From: Rugalucina vietnamica
Taxonomy: Eukaryota; Mollusca; Bivalvia; Lucinida; Lucinidae
Direction: 5' to 3'
DNA length: 64,000 nt
Assembly (NCBI GenBank): GCA_964017185.1
Contig: OZ024873.1
Coordinates: 49,338,760 to 49,402,759, forward strand
Shown: positions 43,340-54,830 of the stretch, in pieces
Numbering within the stretch: the first letter of the stretch is position 1
Layout: the number at the start of each line of letters is the position of its first letter
Position numbers and translations under genes: made by a program
Notes under the pieces: generated by a model
What the model was told of the DNA's origin: nothing
Databases searched by the model: none
What the model saw: the letters and a program-made list of their open reading frames with translations, nothing else

Positions 43340-44998
43340 TTATGTGTTTCCTCTCCGTCGTCGTTGTGGTGCAAACATTAATGTCATGTATGTGTCCCAG
43401 ATATTGTTACGATAGCGGTATGTAACGGCCTTGTAAACCTTTTTCCCAAGCCGCCTCCGTGGTGCCCTAGGATCTCTTGGGTTTGATATTGATGTGTATT
43501 GCCTGTCCACATTCTCGTTCCAATGAAGAACAGCAAGCTGAGATCTCATGTTATATTGCCTGTTACTGAAGCAGATCCTTTTGTCCTGGAAAATGTTCAT
43601 GACATTGTTGAAGCTTTCAACATAGGAAGAATCTCTGGCTAAAACAAAGTCCTCAGGATGCTTATAGATGACAGATGCTTCAATGACCTTTTCAAGACAT
43701 TTTTCAGCTTTTGGATTTGTGATGACCATTCTTGAAGGCTCATACTTAGAATCCTCTTTACACCGTGACGAGTCGGGGCAGTCGGAATGTTCATCTCTGT
43801 AGTGTTTCACAATGTTTGACAACAAATTTCTCAAACGTTCGGGGTCATTTTGACAGTTTCTCATTGCCCAGTGAATGTGTGTGGCAATGGGTTCAGCTTT
43901 ATCATATAGTTGGTCAAACCAAGTTTTGCCTTCTTTGTATTTAGGTCCCGAAGATACAACTTTAAGGGCTTTCTTCAGTGATTTTACACCATGCCAACAG
44001 TCGTTCTGATTTGTGGTCATTGGACGCGACTTCACTAGCTTGTTTATAGATAAGTTTCTATCATGTGTGTGGACTTTAATGGTCACATCTTTAGAGTCAA
44101 AGTTCTCATAGATTTTTTGTGTCCCCTTCAGCTCATGCCGTTGTGAAACAATATCATCAGCCTTGGTTACATGAATGCATTGTAACACTTTATGAGTCTT
44201 TTCACCCAATGCCACTACACTGCTGTCTTTGGCATTCTTTCGCCACCCATGTCGTGCATCCGTCATAATGTCAATTCCGTCAAGTTCATCATAACTTCCA
44301 ATTTCCAGATGTAGTGATTCCTCAAGAGAATTGTTATAAACTGTTTGAAGACTGTCCCCATAACTCTGAAGAAATGTTTTCCTTTTTGACTTTGAAATGA
44401 CACCAAAACCTGAAGCTTTTGAAAACCTAGTGTAATGCACAGGCAGCATTCCTGAACAAACAAAAGCATGATTTATTCTGTGGTTTACAAGGAATGTGTC
44501 ATTTGGCAAATAAGGAGATGATGTCCACCTGTATGTATGAGAATCGTGTGTGTTCCCACACTGAAGTGTTACAATAATCACATGTCCCCGATATACAACC
44601 TTTTGCTGTTTCAGATTATATCTGCAGTTTCTTCCATGATGTTCTGTCATTTCTGTTAATTTCTGTATAGATGAAACCGTACATACGAACATGTTTTCAA
44701 TCGAGTCCTTCTTGTTTTTCAGCTTTTTTGATTGTGTAGGAAATGTCTGCGCGTCTTGGTCTGGAACATGGCTTTGAATCCAGAAGTCAAGTGCTGAATC
44801 TATTATGTCACAATTGTTAACTGGCTTGTTAAATGTGTTCACCAAACAAGCCCTGATTTTTTGCATTTTAACTGAAATTTCAAGCTTTTTCTGTTCATTT
44901 CCAGGAATCTCCATTTTAAAACTAGGGGGCCTAGTCCTGACTGGTCTTCTTTGTTCTTCCATAATTGTCTGTTGTAAAACTAAGTCTACATGTAGCAT
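43340..44998 (-). CDS. DDE transposase-like protein, Kolobok-like (552 aa)
   Basis: An intact 552-codon frame. Candidate catalytic residues lie in TDARHG (D247), THDRN (D313) and YVESFN (E461). CWHGVKSLKKAL (335-346) resembles the D-x-W-H-x-x-K-x-L block of Kolobok-type transposases, as does the H-x4-H-x2-C pattern near 399-407. The C-terminus is Arg-rich (QRRRRGN). No THAP finger is seen at the N-terminus. Met13 (MEEQRRP) is an alternative start. It is divergent to the gene at 45480, about 0.5 kb away. Either an autonomous transposon or a host-adopted copy; TIRs were not found by eye. Family assignment is from remembered motif layout only. Confidence 0.75.
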   Translation of the reverse strand: MLHVDLVLQQTIMEEQRRPVRTRPPSFKMEIPGNEQKKLEISVKMQKIRACLVNTFNKPVNNCDIIDSALDFWIQSHVPDQDAQTFPTQSKKLKNKKDSIENMFVCTVSSIQKLTEMTEHHGRNCRYNLKQQKVVYRGHVIIVTLQCGNTHDSHTYRWTSSPYLPNDTFLVNHRINHAFVCSGMLPVHYTRFSKASGFGVISKSKRKTFLQSYGDSLQTVYNNSLEESLHLEIGSYDELDGIDIMTDARHGWRKNAKDSSVVALGEKTHKVLQCIHVTKADDIVSQRHELKGTQKIYENFDSKDVTIKVHTHDRNLSINKLVKSRPMTTNQNDCWHGVKSLKKALKVVSSGPKYKEGKTWFDQLYDKAEPIATHIHWAMRNCQNDPERLRNLLSNIVKHYRDEHSDCPDSSRCKEDSKYEPSRMVITNPKAEKCLEKVIEASVIYKHPEDFVLARDSSYVESFNNVMNIFQDKRICFSNRQYNMRSQLAVLHWNENVDRQYTSISNPRDPRAPRRRLGKKVYKAVTYRYRNNIWDTYMTLMFAPQRRRRGNT

Positions 44999-45479
44999 AA
45001 AATAAAATTGTTGATATATCCAGGAACTTTCTACCCACAGTTATTCAGAAAGAATTGTTCAGTTACATTTTCTCTACCAGATCAACACACTTTCAGATGC
45101 AAAGGGCGGCCAGTCTGGAAGTGGACCAGGGTTAGGCATTTTACAGTATTCCATTTTCATCTATTTTACAGACTACATATATGCGAAGTTGTGCATATTT
45201 TAAATTGTATTCAAAAAATTTAAATAGTCAATTTAAATACAAGTAAGCTTGGTTGGGATATTTTTTACCACCCCTACATATGAATGGGTTAGCTTCATTT
45301 TTTTCCCACAAAATTATACTATTGCCCTCAATTAGCAATACCACATGGTGATAATTTGTAAACAAAGAAGTGTTATCAGAAATAGTGTTTATTTTCATGT
45401 TTTACATCAATTAATACTTCTATTTGTGCAGAGATATTTGTATTCAAAATACCAGTTTTGCTTTCTCAGCATTCTTGCC
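44999..45479. promoter_or_regulatory. Shared intergenic region of the divergent pair
   Basis: About 0.48 kb between the two start codons, AT-rich, with an inverted pair AATTTAAATAG/CAATTTAAATA near 45217-45238. Bidirectional promoter activity is inferred from the head-to-head layout only. Confidence 0.35.
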
Positions 45480-46064
45480 ATGGAAAATCAAAATATAAGG
45501 ATAACACTGCATGTTTCTGAAGAACAAGTGGACACAATAAGTCATCTGTTTAGTCACTATGGTTGGAATTATAATGAAATTAGCAGAATTGTCGCAGAAA
45601 ATAGTGGGTCCTCAGCTGATAGTGTTCTAAATAGAAATGATGTTGCATGTCAAACCACACCAGGAACTGAAACAGTGGATAATAATGATGATGCATTTCA
45701 AGAATATCACATTCCCCAAAACCCAGAGGAACAGGAGTGTCGATTTTGTTTGTGTAGGCCATGTATTACAGATGAACAAAACAGACAGATGTGGTGGGAA
45801 AATGAAAATCAGGCACCCAGTAGAAGGAATTCTGCGCTGAGGAAAGAGCGATATAAGCGATTTTGGACAATGATGTTCCACCGTGAAGCCTGGAAGGATC
45901 CACGTTATCAGGCAGAAAAACTCAAGGCTTTGAGAGCAGATCCTAGACAAAGAAAATATGAATGGCATCGACGTGACATCATGCCCAAGTGTGTTTTGAG
46001 CCTTGTAAGACAGTGGTTTCCAAATCCAGATGGTGTGCCATATCTGGGACATTTATGGGAATAA
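45480..46064 (+). CDS. CxCxxC zinc-binding-like protein, P2X7-tail-like (194 aa)
   Basis: N-terminal region MENQNIRITLHVSEEQVDTI, then an acidic linker. A Cys motif CRFCLCRPC (about 88-96) follows, then WWENENQ, a basic R/K stretch and a C-terminal block with MPKCVLSLVRQWFPNPDG and ending GHLWE. The Cys motif plus the PNP.G.PY.GH.W ending resembles the P2X purinoceptor 7 intracellular-type module that occurs in many invertebrate proteins. It is paired head-to-head with the DDE protein, so it may be the second protein of one mobile element. The frame is open upstream to 45345 (Met), but that extension is hydrophobic and unlike the rest, so Met at 45480 is preferred. Confidence 0.7.
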   Translation: MENQNIRITLHVSEEQVDTISHLFSHYGWNYNEISRIVAENSGSSADSVLNRNDVACQTTPGTETVDNNDDAFQEYHIPQNPEEQECRFCLCRPCITDEQNRQMWWENENQAPSRRNSALRKERYKRFWTMMFHREAWKDPRYQAEKLKALRADPRQRKYEWHRRDIMPKCVLSLVRQWFPNPDGVPYLGHLWE

Positions 46065-46069
46065 TGTAG

Positions 46070-46800
46070 TCCTTTTTATCTACATTTTAAGCTGATTTGG
46101 CCCTGTTCTTCAAGAATTAATTTGTGTACTTTATTTCCCGCCATGTGTCAGATATTGTTATCTGTGTATTCTGAGGTATTTACCAGCTGTCAGATAAGAG
46201 GTTATGAACTTCTGTAAGCCTTCCCATTTGCTGTCAATTATAAATGGAGGTAAATTTGAATTTCGAGCAGAAGACAAAAAAGATTTTCGGAAATGTGTAG
46301 TTTGGAATATAATATCTGTTAAATATTTACATGTGATTATTCTGAATGTCTCAAAGAATACATGTGCCAAACTTCACAGCTTTTTGTTGGGTAAGTGTTT
46401 CACATTCCTTGATTTTCTGTGATGAAAGCTGCATGTTGGCTGTTAGGGAGCTAGGGAAACACTGGCCATTTTTCAGACCCTTTGGCTTTTATACTTGGCT
46501 CCCGGCCTTTAAAAAAAACAACAACAGCAAATAAACATACACATGTACATGTAGTCGTTTTTACGGAATTGCAGTACGCAAGCCAGACAAATATCATCCT
46601 TTTAAGGTTGGTTTGGTTTGTGTAGTGGTGATGCTAAAATGAGTGATACATTATTGCTGCGCACAAAAAGCGACTCAAGGGAGATAACATAGCAGACTTA
46701 CTACCGTCAGATACACTCTATGGTTACATGTAACTGCCAATATATATACATTTGAATGATCTGCTTTTCGATACGAAAACGTTTTTACATGTCAAATGCT
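46070..46800. other. No gene recognised
   Basis: 3' flank of the CxCxxC gene; short frames only. Confidence 0.4.
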
Positions 46801-46812
46801 AGATGTTTTAAA

Positions 46813-47108
46813 CATAAAGAAAACATGCCCAAGCAATATACACGCGTTTACTTGAGCGAAATTGAAAAAAAAAAAAAAAAAAAAAAAAAAAACATATTCC
46901 AACCATGTTGATACTTTTCTTAAATTTTTTGCTAAACATATAGATTGTGGGTACGCGTTAGAACCGCCTCATCGAGAAGATTCTAACGTGAACCCACAAT
47001 GTATGTTTTGGACCACCATTAAGGAAATGGTATACACCCGACTGTACAAACCGTTCTTATAGAAAAGCGTGGTGTAAATGGTATACAATATATGGGCATG
47101 CTATCCTG
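46813..47108 (+). mobile_element. Family B MITE with poly(A), TTAA-flanked
   Basis: Left end CATAAAGAAAACATGCCC, right end GGGCATGCTATCCTG. TTAA lies one base before the left end and directly after the right end. A run of about 26 A lies inside. Core GTACGCGTTAGAACCGCCTC opposite 'agattctaacgtgaaccc'. Confidence 0.7.
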
Positions 47109-47225
47109 TTAACACATATTTGACGAGTGAATTCGCCCATCATTATCAATTGGATGAGTCCACTTTCATTTTTAGGGTGTTAGAAGTGCTTTTTAAATTT
47201 ATTCAAATTTTCGATGAAAATTCTC

Positions 47226-47335
47226 TAAGCAAACAGAATAGCCTCGGATGGGACGCCGCGTTCTGCGGCGTCTCATCTGGGACTTTTCTGTTTGCCTATG
47301 TCCCACAAAAAGGACGACATGCTAATATGAGCTAA
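47226..47335. repeat. Palindromic 'GACGCCGC' module
   Basis: 'gcaaacagaatag', GATGGGACGCCGCGTTCTGC and GGCGTCTCATCTGGGACTTT form an inverted repeat; 58380-58460 holds a related copy (GCAAACA, AACGCGGCGTCCCATCTGGG). Confidence 0.65.
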
Positions 47336-47382
47336 AACAACGGATTCCTCTATTAACTCCTCTCTTTAATAATACGGAGTGG

Positions 47383-47458
47383 CTATTACCAGTCAACTGT
47401 CACTAGCCAAAAAACCCGTTAAAATGGCTATTTACAGTCAAATGTCACTAGCCAAAAA
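47383..47458 (-). repeat. Direct repeat in the RidA 3' flank
   Basis: 'ggctattaccagtcaactgtcactagcc' and 'ggctatttacagtcaaatgtcactagcc' lie 42 bp apart, downstream of the RidA stop codon. Might fall in the 3'UTR. Confidence 0.6.
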
Positions 47459-47484
47459 TAATAATACTGTTGTATAAATTCTTC

Positions 47485-50183
47485 TCATTCGTCTTCTATC
47501 TCGGCAAGGACAGCAATAGATTCAATCTCAATTTTCGCCCCCTAAAATATCAGAAAAGAAACCATGGTACATGTCGTATGAAAATATGAATACGTACAAC
47601 AAACCATGCATTTGGATTTAAGGTGATGTATTACATGTCTGTTAACAAAGTGATTTATTTGGTTACATGTAACTACATTTATCTACTGTAAAATGAAGGT
47701 AAACCCGTATTTTAAGGCACATAACTAACAAAAAATGAATTTAGTAGAACAGCATCCATTTGTTTATTTCCGATGAAGACAAAATGACGTCGACACCATG
47801 CAACTTGTAAAATGATATTATCCTTACGACGAGAATACACTGAAAAAAAGTTATAAGAGGCCACTTTTCAAACTCATTTTTTGTTTCTAAGCCATGTTCA
47901 AAATTGCACGATTTTCTGCCAAAAGACGTGTCTTTTAAGTAAGTAAAGTTCCAAAGTGTTAAGAAATAATTTTCTTTTACTTAAGGCGTTTTTGGAGTAA
48001 AAATGCAAAAATCTATTTTTTTTAAATAAAAAATTGGATACAGCACACCATTTATTGAAATTAGGAACGGGTGTCATCAAAGGGGTCGTTACGGCTCGGA
48101 AAAACATCAAACATTCGAATTTTCTCTACTGGTAGAATTTGTATGCATTTTTAAAAATCGCCAATTTTGAGATGTTTTGGAACATTCATAAATGTGACTC
48201 TTAAACATGTTGACCCCTGTTAAATTCACTTGATGAGGCCTGGAAATGAGAGATATAACTCGACTGAACTGTTTTAGACCATTTTCGAGGACCAACAGGT
48301 CAAGGCTGCCGCACACTTCCGGTTTCAATGCCAATTTTTAACGAACAAAATAACAAAATTTGTGGACGATTTTTTTAATTTTCAAAGTTTATCAGAGTCT
48401 AGTATTTGACCTAAATAATCGCTGAAAATTTCAATTCCGTGCTGCTGATAATAACGCAACTGGAGAAGAACAAAGTTGGTATGCAAATTGCATACAAAAG
48501 CTGAATTCCTGTTATTCAGGTTGTTGTCTTCTTGCATGTACAAATCAGAAACGAAGATTCTTATTGCAGCAACACTTTTGACTTAATTTTATCTTGCATC
48601 ATGACAGTCAGTAGCACTTTCAAATAAATTAAAATAAAAAAACACAACGTCATAATATGACATTTAATTTGATGTTAATAAAGTGTGACTTTTTGAAATA
48701 GGGTACCTTTACACATGCTTCGTCTGTGTGAGAAGTATCACGCATTTTGGAATGCGGAAACTCACAGAGCCACTGTCAGACATTGGTTTATTCATATGAT
48801 CATGAATTTTAATTGATCGTATTTTACTTTCTGAACAAGAAGAAAAAATATGAGGTGGCCTCTTATAACTTTTTTCAGTGTATGTTTTACAAATAACTTG
48901 TGTCTTTGCATACGGCAAAATGTTTAGACTTAGAAGTGAAGTGTAGCTGATTCGACAAACCTTAGGCATGGCTGCGACTTGATATGCTGATCTTGCCGGG
49001 TGGTGGTCGGGAAAATCTAAATAAAAAAAAACAAAAAAAAAAAACGATTTCTGTTTTTATACTCTAGTATAAGTCATAAATTTCTAGTAAACAATTCTGC
49101 AACAGTGGTGGGACTGATTCACCGTTTCCTAAATTGCATAATCAGTACTACATGTATGTCAGAGTTAGGGAGGGTTGTCACAGGAATACAACAGTTTCGA
49201 ACTCAGAACTGGTCGATTTGGGGCATGACTCTCTACCACTGACTAAGACATCGTTCCCATCCAAAATTTTGAACTAATGATGACCTCGACATGCGAAATC
49301 GAACATACAATATGACATGATTTTCAGAAAAATTTAGACAGAGAAAGTTCAAATTTCAATGTGATATGTACATTTAGTCGGAGCATCAAAATAAATACTG
49401 AAAAACACTAAGTGCATATATATGATAACTTACATTTTAAGTAAACCTCGTTGACTCTGGCATAGTCTTTGATGTCAGCTAGAAGAATGGATATCTTCAC
49501 AACTGGATAGAAAATATAAAGCATCAGGAAAACAAGTCCGTGAAATAGATACCAAGTTTTCAGGTTTATTTTCAATCTCCCAACCCTCGTTACCGAGGCA
49601 ACATGAGGTACAATGAATATACAGCATGATATTTTATCTGTTTTTTATTTATTTTCTTACCTTGTTTTTTAAATTTTTGTACAAAACTATTGAAACTTGC
49701 TAATGTTTAATATAGTAATGATGTGTAGTACAAAGAAAAATCTGCCGAGTTGAAAATTTAAACACCCACCGTTATTGTGAGATGCGCCAATATATTTCAA
49801 AACTGTACCAAGATTCTTCAATGCCTAGAATGAAATAGAATCGTATACAAAATATGCACTATTATAAGTCAAAGGTATATAGTAATAAGCCATTGCAAAC
49901 AATACGTACATGTAGATATAGAAAAATGCCTAAATCGCTTCGACACAAAATCAGAAAAAAAAAAAAACACGTTAACGTAAAGTTTATACATTTACCTTGT
50001 TAATATTCTTTATCAGACATTAATGTTTTGGATATAGACAAAGAAGGTAATCTTCAGACTGTCTTAGCAGGCAATCGTAAGACAAAGGCTTGTACGCACC
50101 GATTAGTTAGTTTAATCAAATACAGCAACACCAGACGTCAACCGGCACAGTCAAAGAAAACGCACTATACCGACGTTGAGCCA

Positions 50184-50220
<37 letters not shown>

Positions 50221-51516
50221 AAATAATTGAATAAATAAATAAACGATCAGAATATCGGTATCATCACTGACCTGCTCAGTCTGTTCCCCAATATCCTCTG
50301 ATACTAGTTCAGCAGTGTCTGGATCGTTCCCTATCAGACCAGCAATGTAGGCAGTGGTCCCTACGACAACAGCGTGACTGAAAATGGGGAAATAGGAATG
50401 TATAAACTATTAGGAAATGACACCCTGTCTTATACATCCTACGCCAGAAGAGAATAACTTCAGACTTAAACGACGAACACATCATTGCTAAACAGATGTC
50501 TTTTATGACATATGTACATATACATATATGTGCATATGTATGTTGCAAACCGTGTCACTGAATTTGGTTAACAGTTATTACGAAAAGTTCAAACTTATTA
50601 CAAAAGGACTATAGGGAAATTGTGCATTGTAGCGCTAAACTTTCTTTGATCAATTTACATCGATGCACATCTAAAATGGTACTAGTACAGTTACTCCACA
50701 ACGTCGCAAACTACATAGACTTCAATGTATTTTCACGATTATCCTGTCTCTCCAGCTGGTCAACATATTTTCATAATTTTGGTGTCATTTGAAAGGTAAG
50801 TGAATAAAGCAATAAATAAGATTTTTGATGAAATTTTCTGACTTTGTGCATTTTTCATATACAACAATTTAAAACTTTAGGAAAATTTGAAAAATCCATT
50901 TTCCCATTGACGTCAATGGTGACGTTGCCCAAAAACTGCAAAAATATTCTTACATTATCTTTAAAAAAAAATTGCAGCCTTAAAACGCATGTACATAATT
51001 GAATGAAAAAGCATTGTTTATTGCTTTATTCATTTACCTTTCAAATGACAGCAAAATCGTGAAAATCGGTTGATCAGGAGAGGCAGGGTAATTTTTCTTG
51101 TGAACGTGAAAATGCATTTAAGTCTATGGAGATTCTGACGTTGTGGACATTAATCCGTTGGTTATTACAAAAACAAATAAAAAGCTATAATCTGAGTGCC
51201 TATCCAACCTACACTAGCCCAGACAGCTGTGCCAGTCACTGGCCAATATAGTAAAGCTTTCAGGAGTAATTCCTTTGGAAATCATGCTCTAAAAGTTATT
51301 GAAAGAATCGTAATAAGACTTCTATCTGACCCCAGTTTATCGTTAGGGCCGCTTACGTATTGTAACGTACTTCTCCTTACTCTGATCTAACGCATCTCTC
51401 TCTACTCTGATTTAACGTACATCTCATTGCTTGATTATAAATATGCCTTACCTGTAAGGTCCTGCTGGTTTAGGAGCCCCTGGGCACTGGACACACCTTC
51501 TCTTAACAGTCGCCAT
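47485..51516 (-). CDS. RIDA: RidA/UK114 reactive imine deaminase, six exons (135 aa)
   Basis: Exons on the - strand: 51516-51452, 50377-50272, 49824-49770, 49502-49434, 49016-48961 and 47541-47485. All have GT-AG borders, and the joined frame of 408 nt has no stop before the final TGA. RidA family proteins hydrolyse 2-imino acids released by PLP enzymes such as threonine dehydratase; they act as trimers in cytosol or mitochondria. Recognisable family blocks: GPYSHAVVV, YIAGLIGNDP, ALKNLG, VVKISILLADIKDY, PARSAYQVAAMPK (Arg107, the catalytic Arg) and GAKIEIE. Length matches the usual 130-137. No signal peptide. Introns hold at least two foldback/TIR elements. Residues TAELVSEDIGEQTEQ replace a more Gly-rich segment of vertebrate RidA. 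Confidence 0.95.
47836..48882. mobile_element. TIR element in RidA intron 5
   Basis: Ends TACACTGAAAAAAAGTTATA and, in reverse, TACACTGAAAAAAGTTATAA, both followed by GAGGCCAC. TA at both ends. About 1.05 kb, no long frame, so non-autonomous. Confidence 0.7.
50168..50243. repeat. (AATA)n microsatellite in RidA intron 2 flank
   Basis: About 14 copies of AATA with small interruptions. It lies next to exon 2, within the intron between exons 2 and 3. Confidence 0.9.
50695..51146. repeat. Foldback element in RidA intron 1
   Basis: Arms of about 120 bp: 50695-50820 and 51020-51146. They share CCACAACGTC at the ends, 'ccatagactt', 'gcctctcc' and 'catttgaaaggtaa.tgaataaagcaataaa'. Confidence 0.75.
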
Positions 51517-51529
51517 TATAATAGCAATC

Positions 51530-52400
51530 TTAATTCCAAAAGTGTGTATGAAAACGTTTATGTCGCTTCATAGAAAAGCCCACCAATGACTTGATCAACC
51601 TGGACCTTCAACCAGATTGAACATGGAATTAGAGCACAAAAACCTTATCAGCCGCTAACATGTATCATGTGAGCGCCCACCGACTCGTTATGACGAATGT
51701 GTATGCAGATGTCAGATAGACGCAGCCCATTGCGTTTATTTGAAGTGCTTGAGCTCATTTGTTAAATGTGACTATATATACAGTGTATGAACGAAGTATT
51801 TGTTCCTAAGATGTTTAATCACTGCCGTTTGCCATAAGTGACCATACTTGACTGTCGCAACATGTTAATAAATCACTGTCAACCTTATTGCATCAGTTAT
51901 GTAGCAGTCATTTGTATCCTCGCCCCCTTCCCCCCCCCTCACCAACCAATTGGGCCGGGGATAGCGGGGACACAGCGGGGCATAAGTGCCAGGATTTAAC
52001 CTCTGACGACAAGACCCGGGGATGTGCCGGGGTTTTACTATCCCGCCAATGCACAGTTAAATTCATTCATTTTAGATGTATTAGTTACATTGTAACAATT
52101 TAATTACTTTTATGGTCCTAATTTAATTTGCTAATGAACTTGTACATTTACATGCAGAAATTCAAACCCATATCTCATATTTCATTTTCATAAGAAAAAC
52201 TCCCAGATGTTGTTCCACATTGTCACACGCCGGGGAGTCAGGGCTTTTAGCAGGTATTTTACCACAAATCTGACCCCGCAGGGCCAGACTTTTACCGAGC
52301 TTTAAAATTTGAAGTTATTAGTCCCGCTATTCCCCAGCCCTAGAGGAGACGGGGATACAAATGACTGGTGCATTAATAAATTAATACATATTCAGTGCAA
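51530..52400. other. Presumed RidA upstream region; no other gene
   Basis: The RidA start codon is at 51516. No TATA box was defended. 51930-52060 is GC-richer, with 'ccccggg' strings but no frame of note. Confidence 0.4.
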
Positions 52401-53012
52401 ATGATGGTCAGATGGGAATACCCCACACCCCCGACAATTGGCCCGTGAGAAATAGATATGCTGCCAGGCAAAGCTGTAACTAACTGACTCACCATCTGAT
52501 TACTGGAAAACCGCTCAGAAGGTCTGATTCTGCCCAGAAAAACAAGCCTTTTTTGGGGGGTGGGGGGGGGGAGGGGGTTCTGAGTGGTTCTGTCGTCAAT
52601 CACACTGTGTGTGTCATGACATCCTAATGTTGGTTATAAATCCCATTAAGTGGATGAAACGCCCTGACAAGACCAAGTCTGTTTAAATGAGACGTAAAGC
52701 CTCGATTCAAACAAACAAATCAAATTCTGTACAGCTCTAGTCCTTCCAGAAAGGCTTCGCCAGTAGGAATTTTGTTTTTATTGACTAACTTAATGTTCCA
52801 GAGAAGATAAAAACTGTGGTGAATGAATGAACAAAGTTTTACATGTACTAGAAGCTTTTCTTGTGAGTTTATTTCGGCTCATTTGTGCCAAAACGTGTGA
52901 GGTCCTGCTTTATAAGAAAACATTTTAAGTCCTACATGTGTATAATCCGTCCCAACATGACTGATAAACTATTGACTGGGACGTTAAGCCTCAACACAAA
53001 CAAACATACATG
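52400..53012 (+). repeat. Cluster of SINE-like fragments
   Basis: 52480-52720 matches the 'gggatgtcat' family (bearing 'accgctcagaaggtctgattctgcccagaaaa'), including a G-rich tract at 52551-52577. 52930-53012 carries the shared tail CCGTCCCAACATGACTGATA and GGGACGTTAAGCCTCAACAC. Confidence 0.6.
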
Positions 53013-53057
53013 TGTACAAGCATAGTTTCAATAATTTTGCATACATGCTGTAATGTT

Positions 53058-53347
53058 CATTACGAAAACTTGCCCATGAAATATACAAAGATTTTTTTCA
53101 GCTGTAAAAATCAAATATAATCATCAAAAAAGAAGGTGTTTTTGACATTTATGCTCAAAACATTGATTGTGTGTACGTGTAAGAGCCGCCTCGCTGAGGC
53201 GGTTCTCGTTCTAACGAGTACATGTACCCATAATCTATGCTTTGGATCAAAAATAAGAAAAATAGGTATGCCCCTGCATACCCCAGTTTTTCTACATAAA
53301 AGTGGGATGTAAGGGGGGATACAATTCACGGACATGTTTTCCTGATG
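53058..53347 (+). mobile_element. Family B MITE copy
   Basis: Left end CATTACGAAAACTTGCCCAT, right end GGACATGTTTTCCTGATG. The core has GAGCCGCCTCGCTGAGGCGG. Flanks give a possible ATGTT duplication (53053-53057, 53348-53352). One arm carries a small 'tacatg' expansion. Confidence 0.8.
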
Positions 53348-53549
53348 ATGTTAGATTGAGCAGCACATCTTTTGTTTATCTGTATGAACATTGTTTTAAA
53401 TTTCTTCTTTTATTTAATTGAATCATATTATAGCGTTCATTCATACCTTATTTATTGTTTACAACATCAAATGTGTAATTCTATATTCTAATATTTGGCT
53501 AAAATTTATGTGGCTTAGCTTAAATAGTATATTTTTGATCAAGTTTATG

Positions 53550-53620
53550 TTTGTTTGTTTGTGTTGAGGCTTAACGTCCCAGTCAACAATTTTTCAGTCA
53601 TGTCGGGACGGAGTGTAGCT
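53550..53620 (-). repeat. SINE tail fragment
   Basis: 'tttgtttgtttgtgttgagg', then CTTAACGTCCCAGTCAACAA and CATGTCGGGACGGA; the inverse of 52940-53010, with which it frames the family B copy. Confidence 0.6.
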
Positions 53621-53749
53621 TGAAAATGAGCACATCATCAAGGTAGAATGGTACAACCCTGTGTACGATACAATGTACCAATAGAGGAGACGGTGGGTAG
53701 GGAAATTTTTCGTTTCGCACAACACCCTCCACATACTAAGTTTGATACC

Positions 53750-54440
53750 CTGGGTGGCTTCTTTGATCAATATAAAGAGCTTCTAGGCACGTTGTCGCCC
53801 TGTGATATGGTGCCTTTGTCCTCCAGAAGCCGTTACGTATGTTACCCATTCAAACCAAAAATGTGCTCTAAGTTTGTAAAATACACTATGAATCTCTAAT
53901 CTAAATTCCAAACCTAAACGTATCAATATCATCTGACGAAAGAATGTTACGGGCACATATATTGATATATTTAATCATTTTCATGCATTGATGGTGTGAC
54001 GTATGTTACATTCTCAAAACAGCCTGTGTAAATGTTAATTACTGAACAATAAGCTATCTTAATATACTTCTCTTTGCGAATTCAACTTTTAATACACTAC
54101 GGGTGGCTTTGCTTATCAATATAAAGATTTTCTATGCACGTTGTCGCCCAATGGTATGGTGCATTTGCCTTCCAGAAGCCGTTACACACGTCGTATGTTA
54201 CCCATTCAAAACAGAAATACACTCTAAGTTTGAAAAATGCGCTATGAATCTCTAAAATAAATTCCAAACCTAAATATATTAATGTCATCTGATGAAAGAA
54301 TGTTACTGGCACATGTGTTGATACTTTTAATCACATATATGCATCGATGGTGTTACGTATGTTACATTTTCAAAACAGACTGTTCAGAGTTTAATTACAG
54401 AACAGTAAGCTATTTTAATATACTTTTCTTTGCACATTTA
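53750..54440 (+). repeat. Tandem duplication inside the left arm (about 345-bp period)
   Basis: 53750-54085 and 54098-54440 share 'gcacgttgtcgccc', 'ccagaagccgttac', 'cgtatgttacccattcaaa' and 'gaatgttac.ggcacat'. The duplication includes the inner arm block and two motif copies. A frame at 53648-53899 is cut by it and is not called a gene. Confidence 0.8.
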
Positions 54441-54469
54441 CAGTATATTTTAGATACACTGGTCTAAAA

Positions 54470-54830
54470 GACACTGCAGAAGCTGAGGGTGAGGTTAGGT
54501 ACCTGTAAAACCGGTTTAAGCCCGCCAGTAACTTTGTGTTACTGATCGTTCCAAGTCGATACTTCTGTAGTGGTTCTTTTTGTTTTATGTCTTGGTGTTT
54601 AAATTTTTTTGTGCTGTTGGCGCCTTATGTATGTTTTCATATTTTTAGTTAAGTTAAGGTAACTGAGTGGCCACCTATTGGGAAAATAGCTGCTCTTTCG
54701 GCTTACGATATGTTTCATGGTAAAAAGTACCTGATTGTTAGTTTGGTTTTTTCCCACCTCGGTTTTAGGAGTGGGAATCTTTTTCTGATTGCGCCTTTTC
54801 CTGATCTTTGCCTACTTGTACCTTTTTATT
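54470..54830 (+). repeat. Family H repeat copy with 5' hairpin
   Basis: CACTGCAGAAG pairs with CTTCTGTAGTG about 75 bp downstream, as at 33003. The body runs to 'cctgatctttgcctacttg'. Confidence 0.7.

Noticed and set aside
45345-45479. N-terminal extension of the CxCxxC protein
   Set aside because: The 45 extra residues are hydrophobic, AT-biased and in the presumed promoter; Met at 45480 is the better start.
53648-53899. 83-codon frame at 53.6 kb
   Set aside because: It runs across the inverted-repeat arm and into the tandem duplication; the second unit has stops in this frame.
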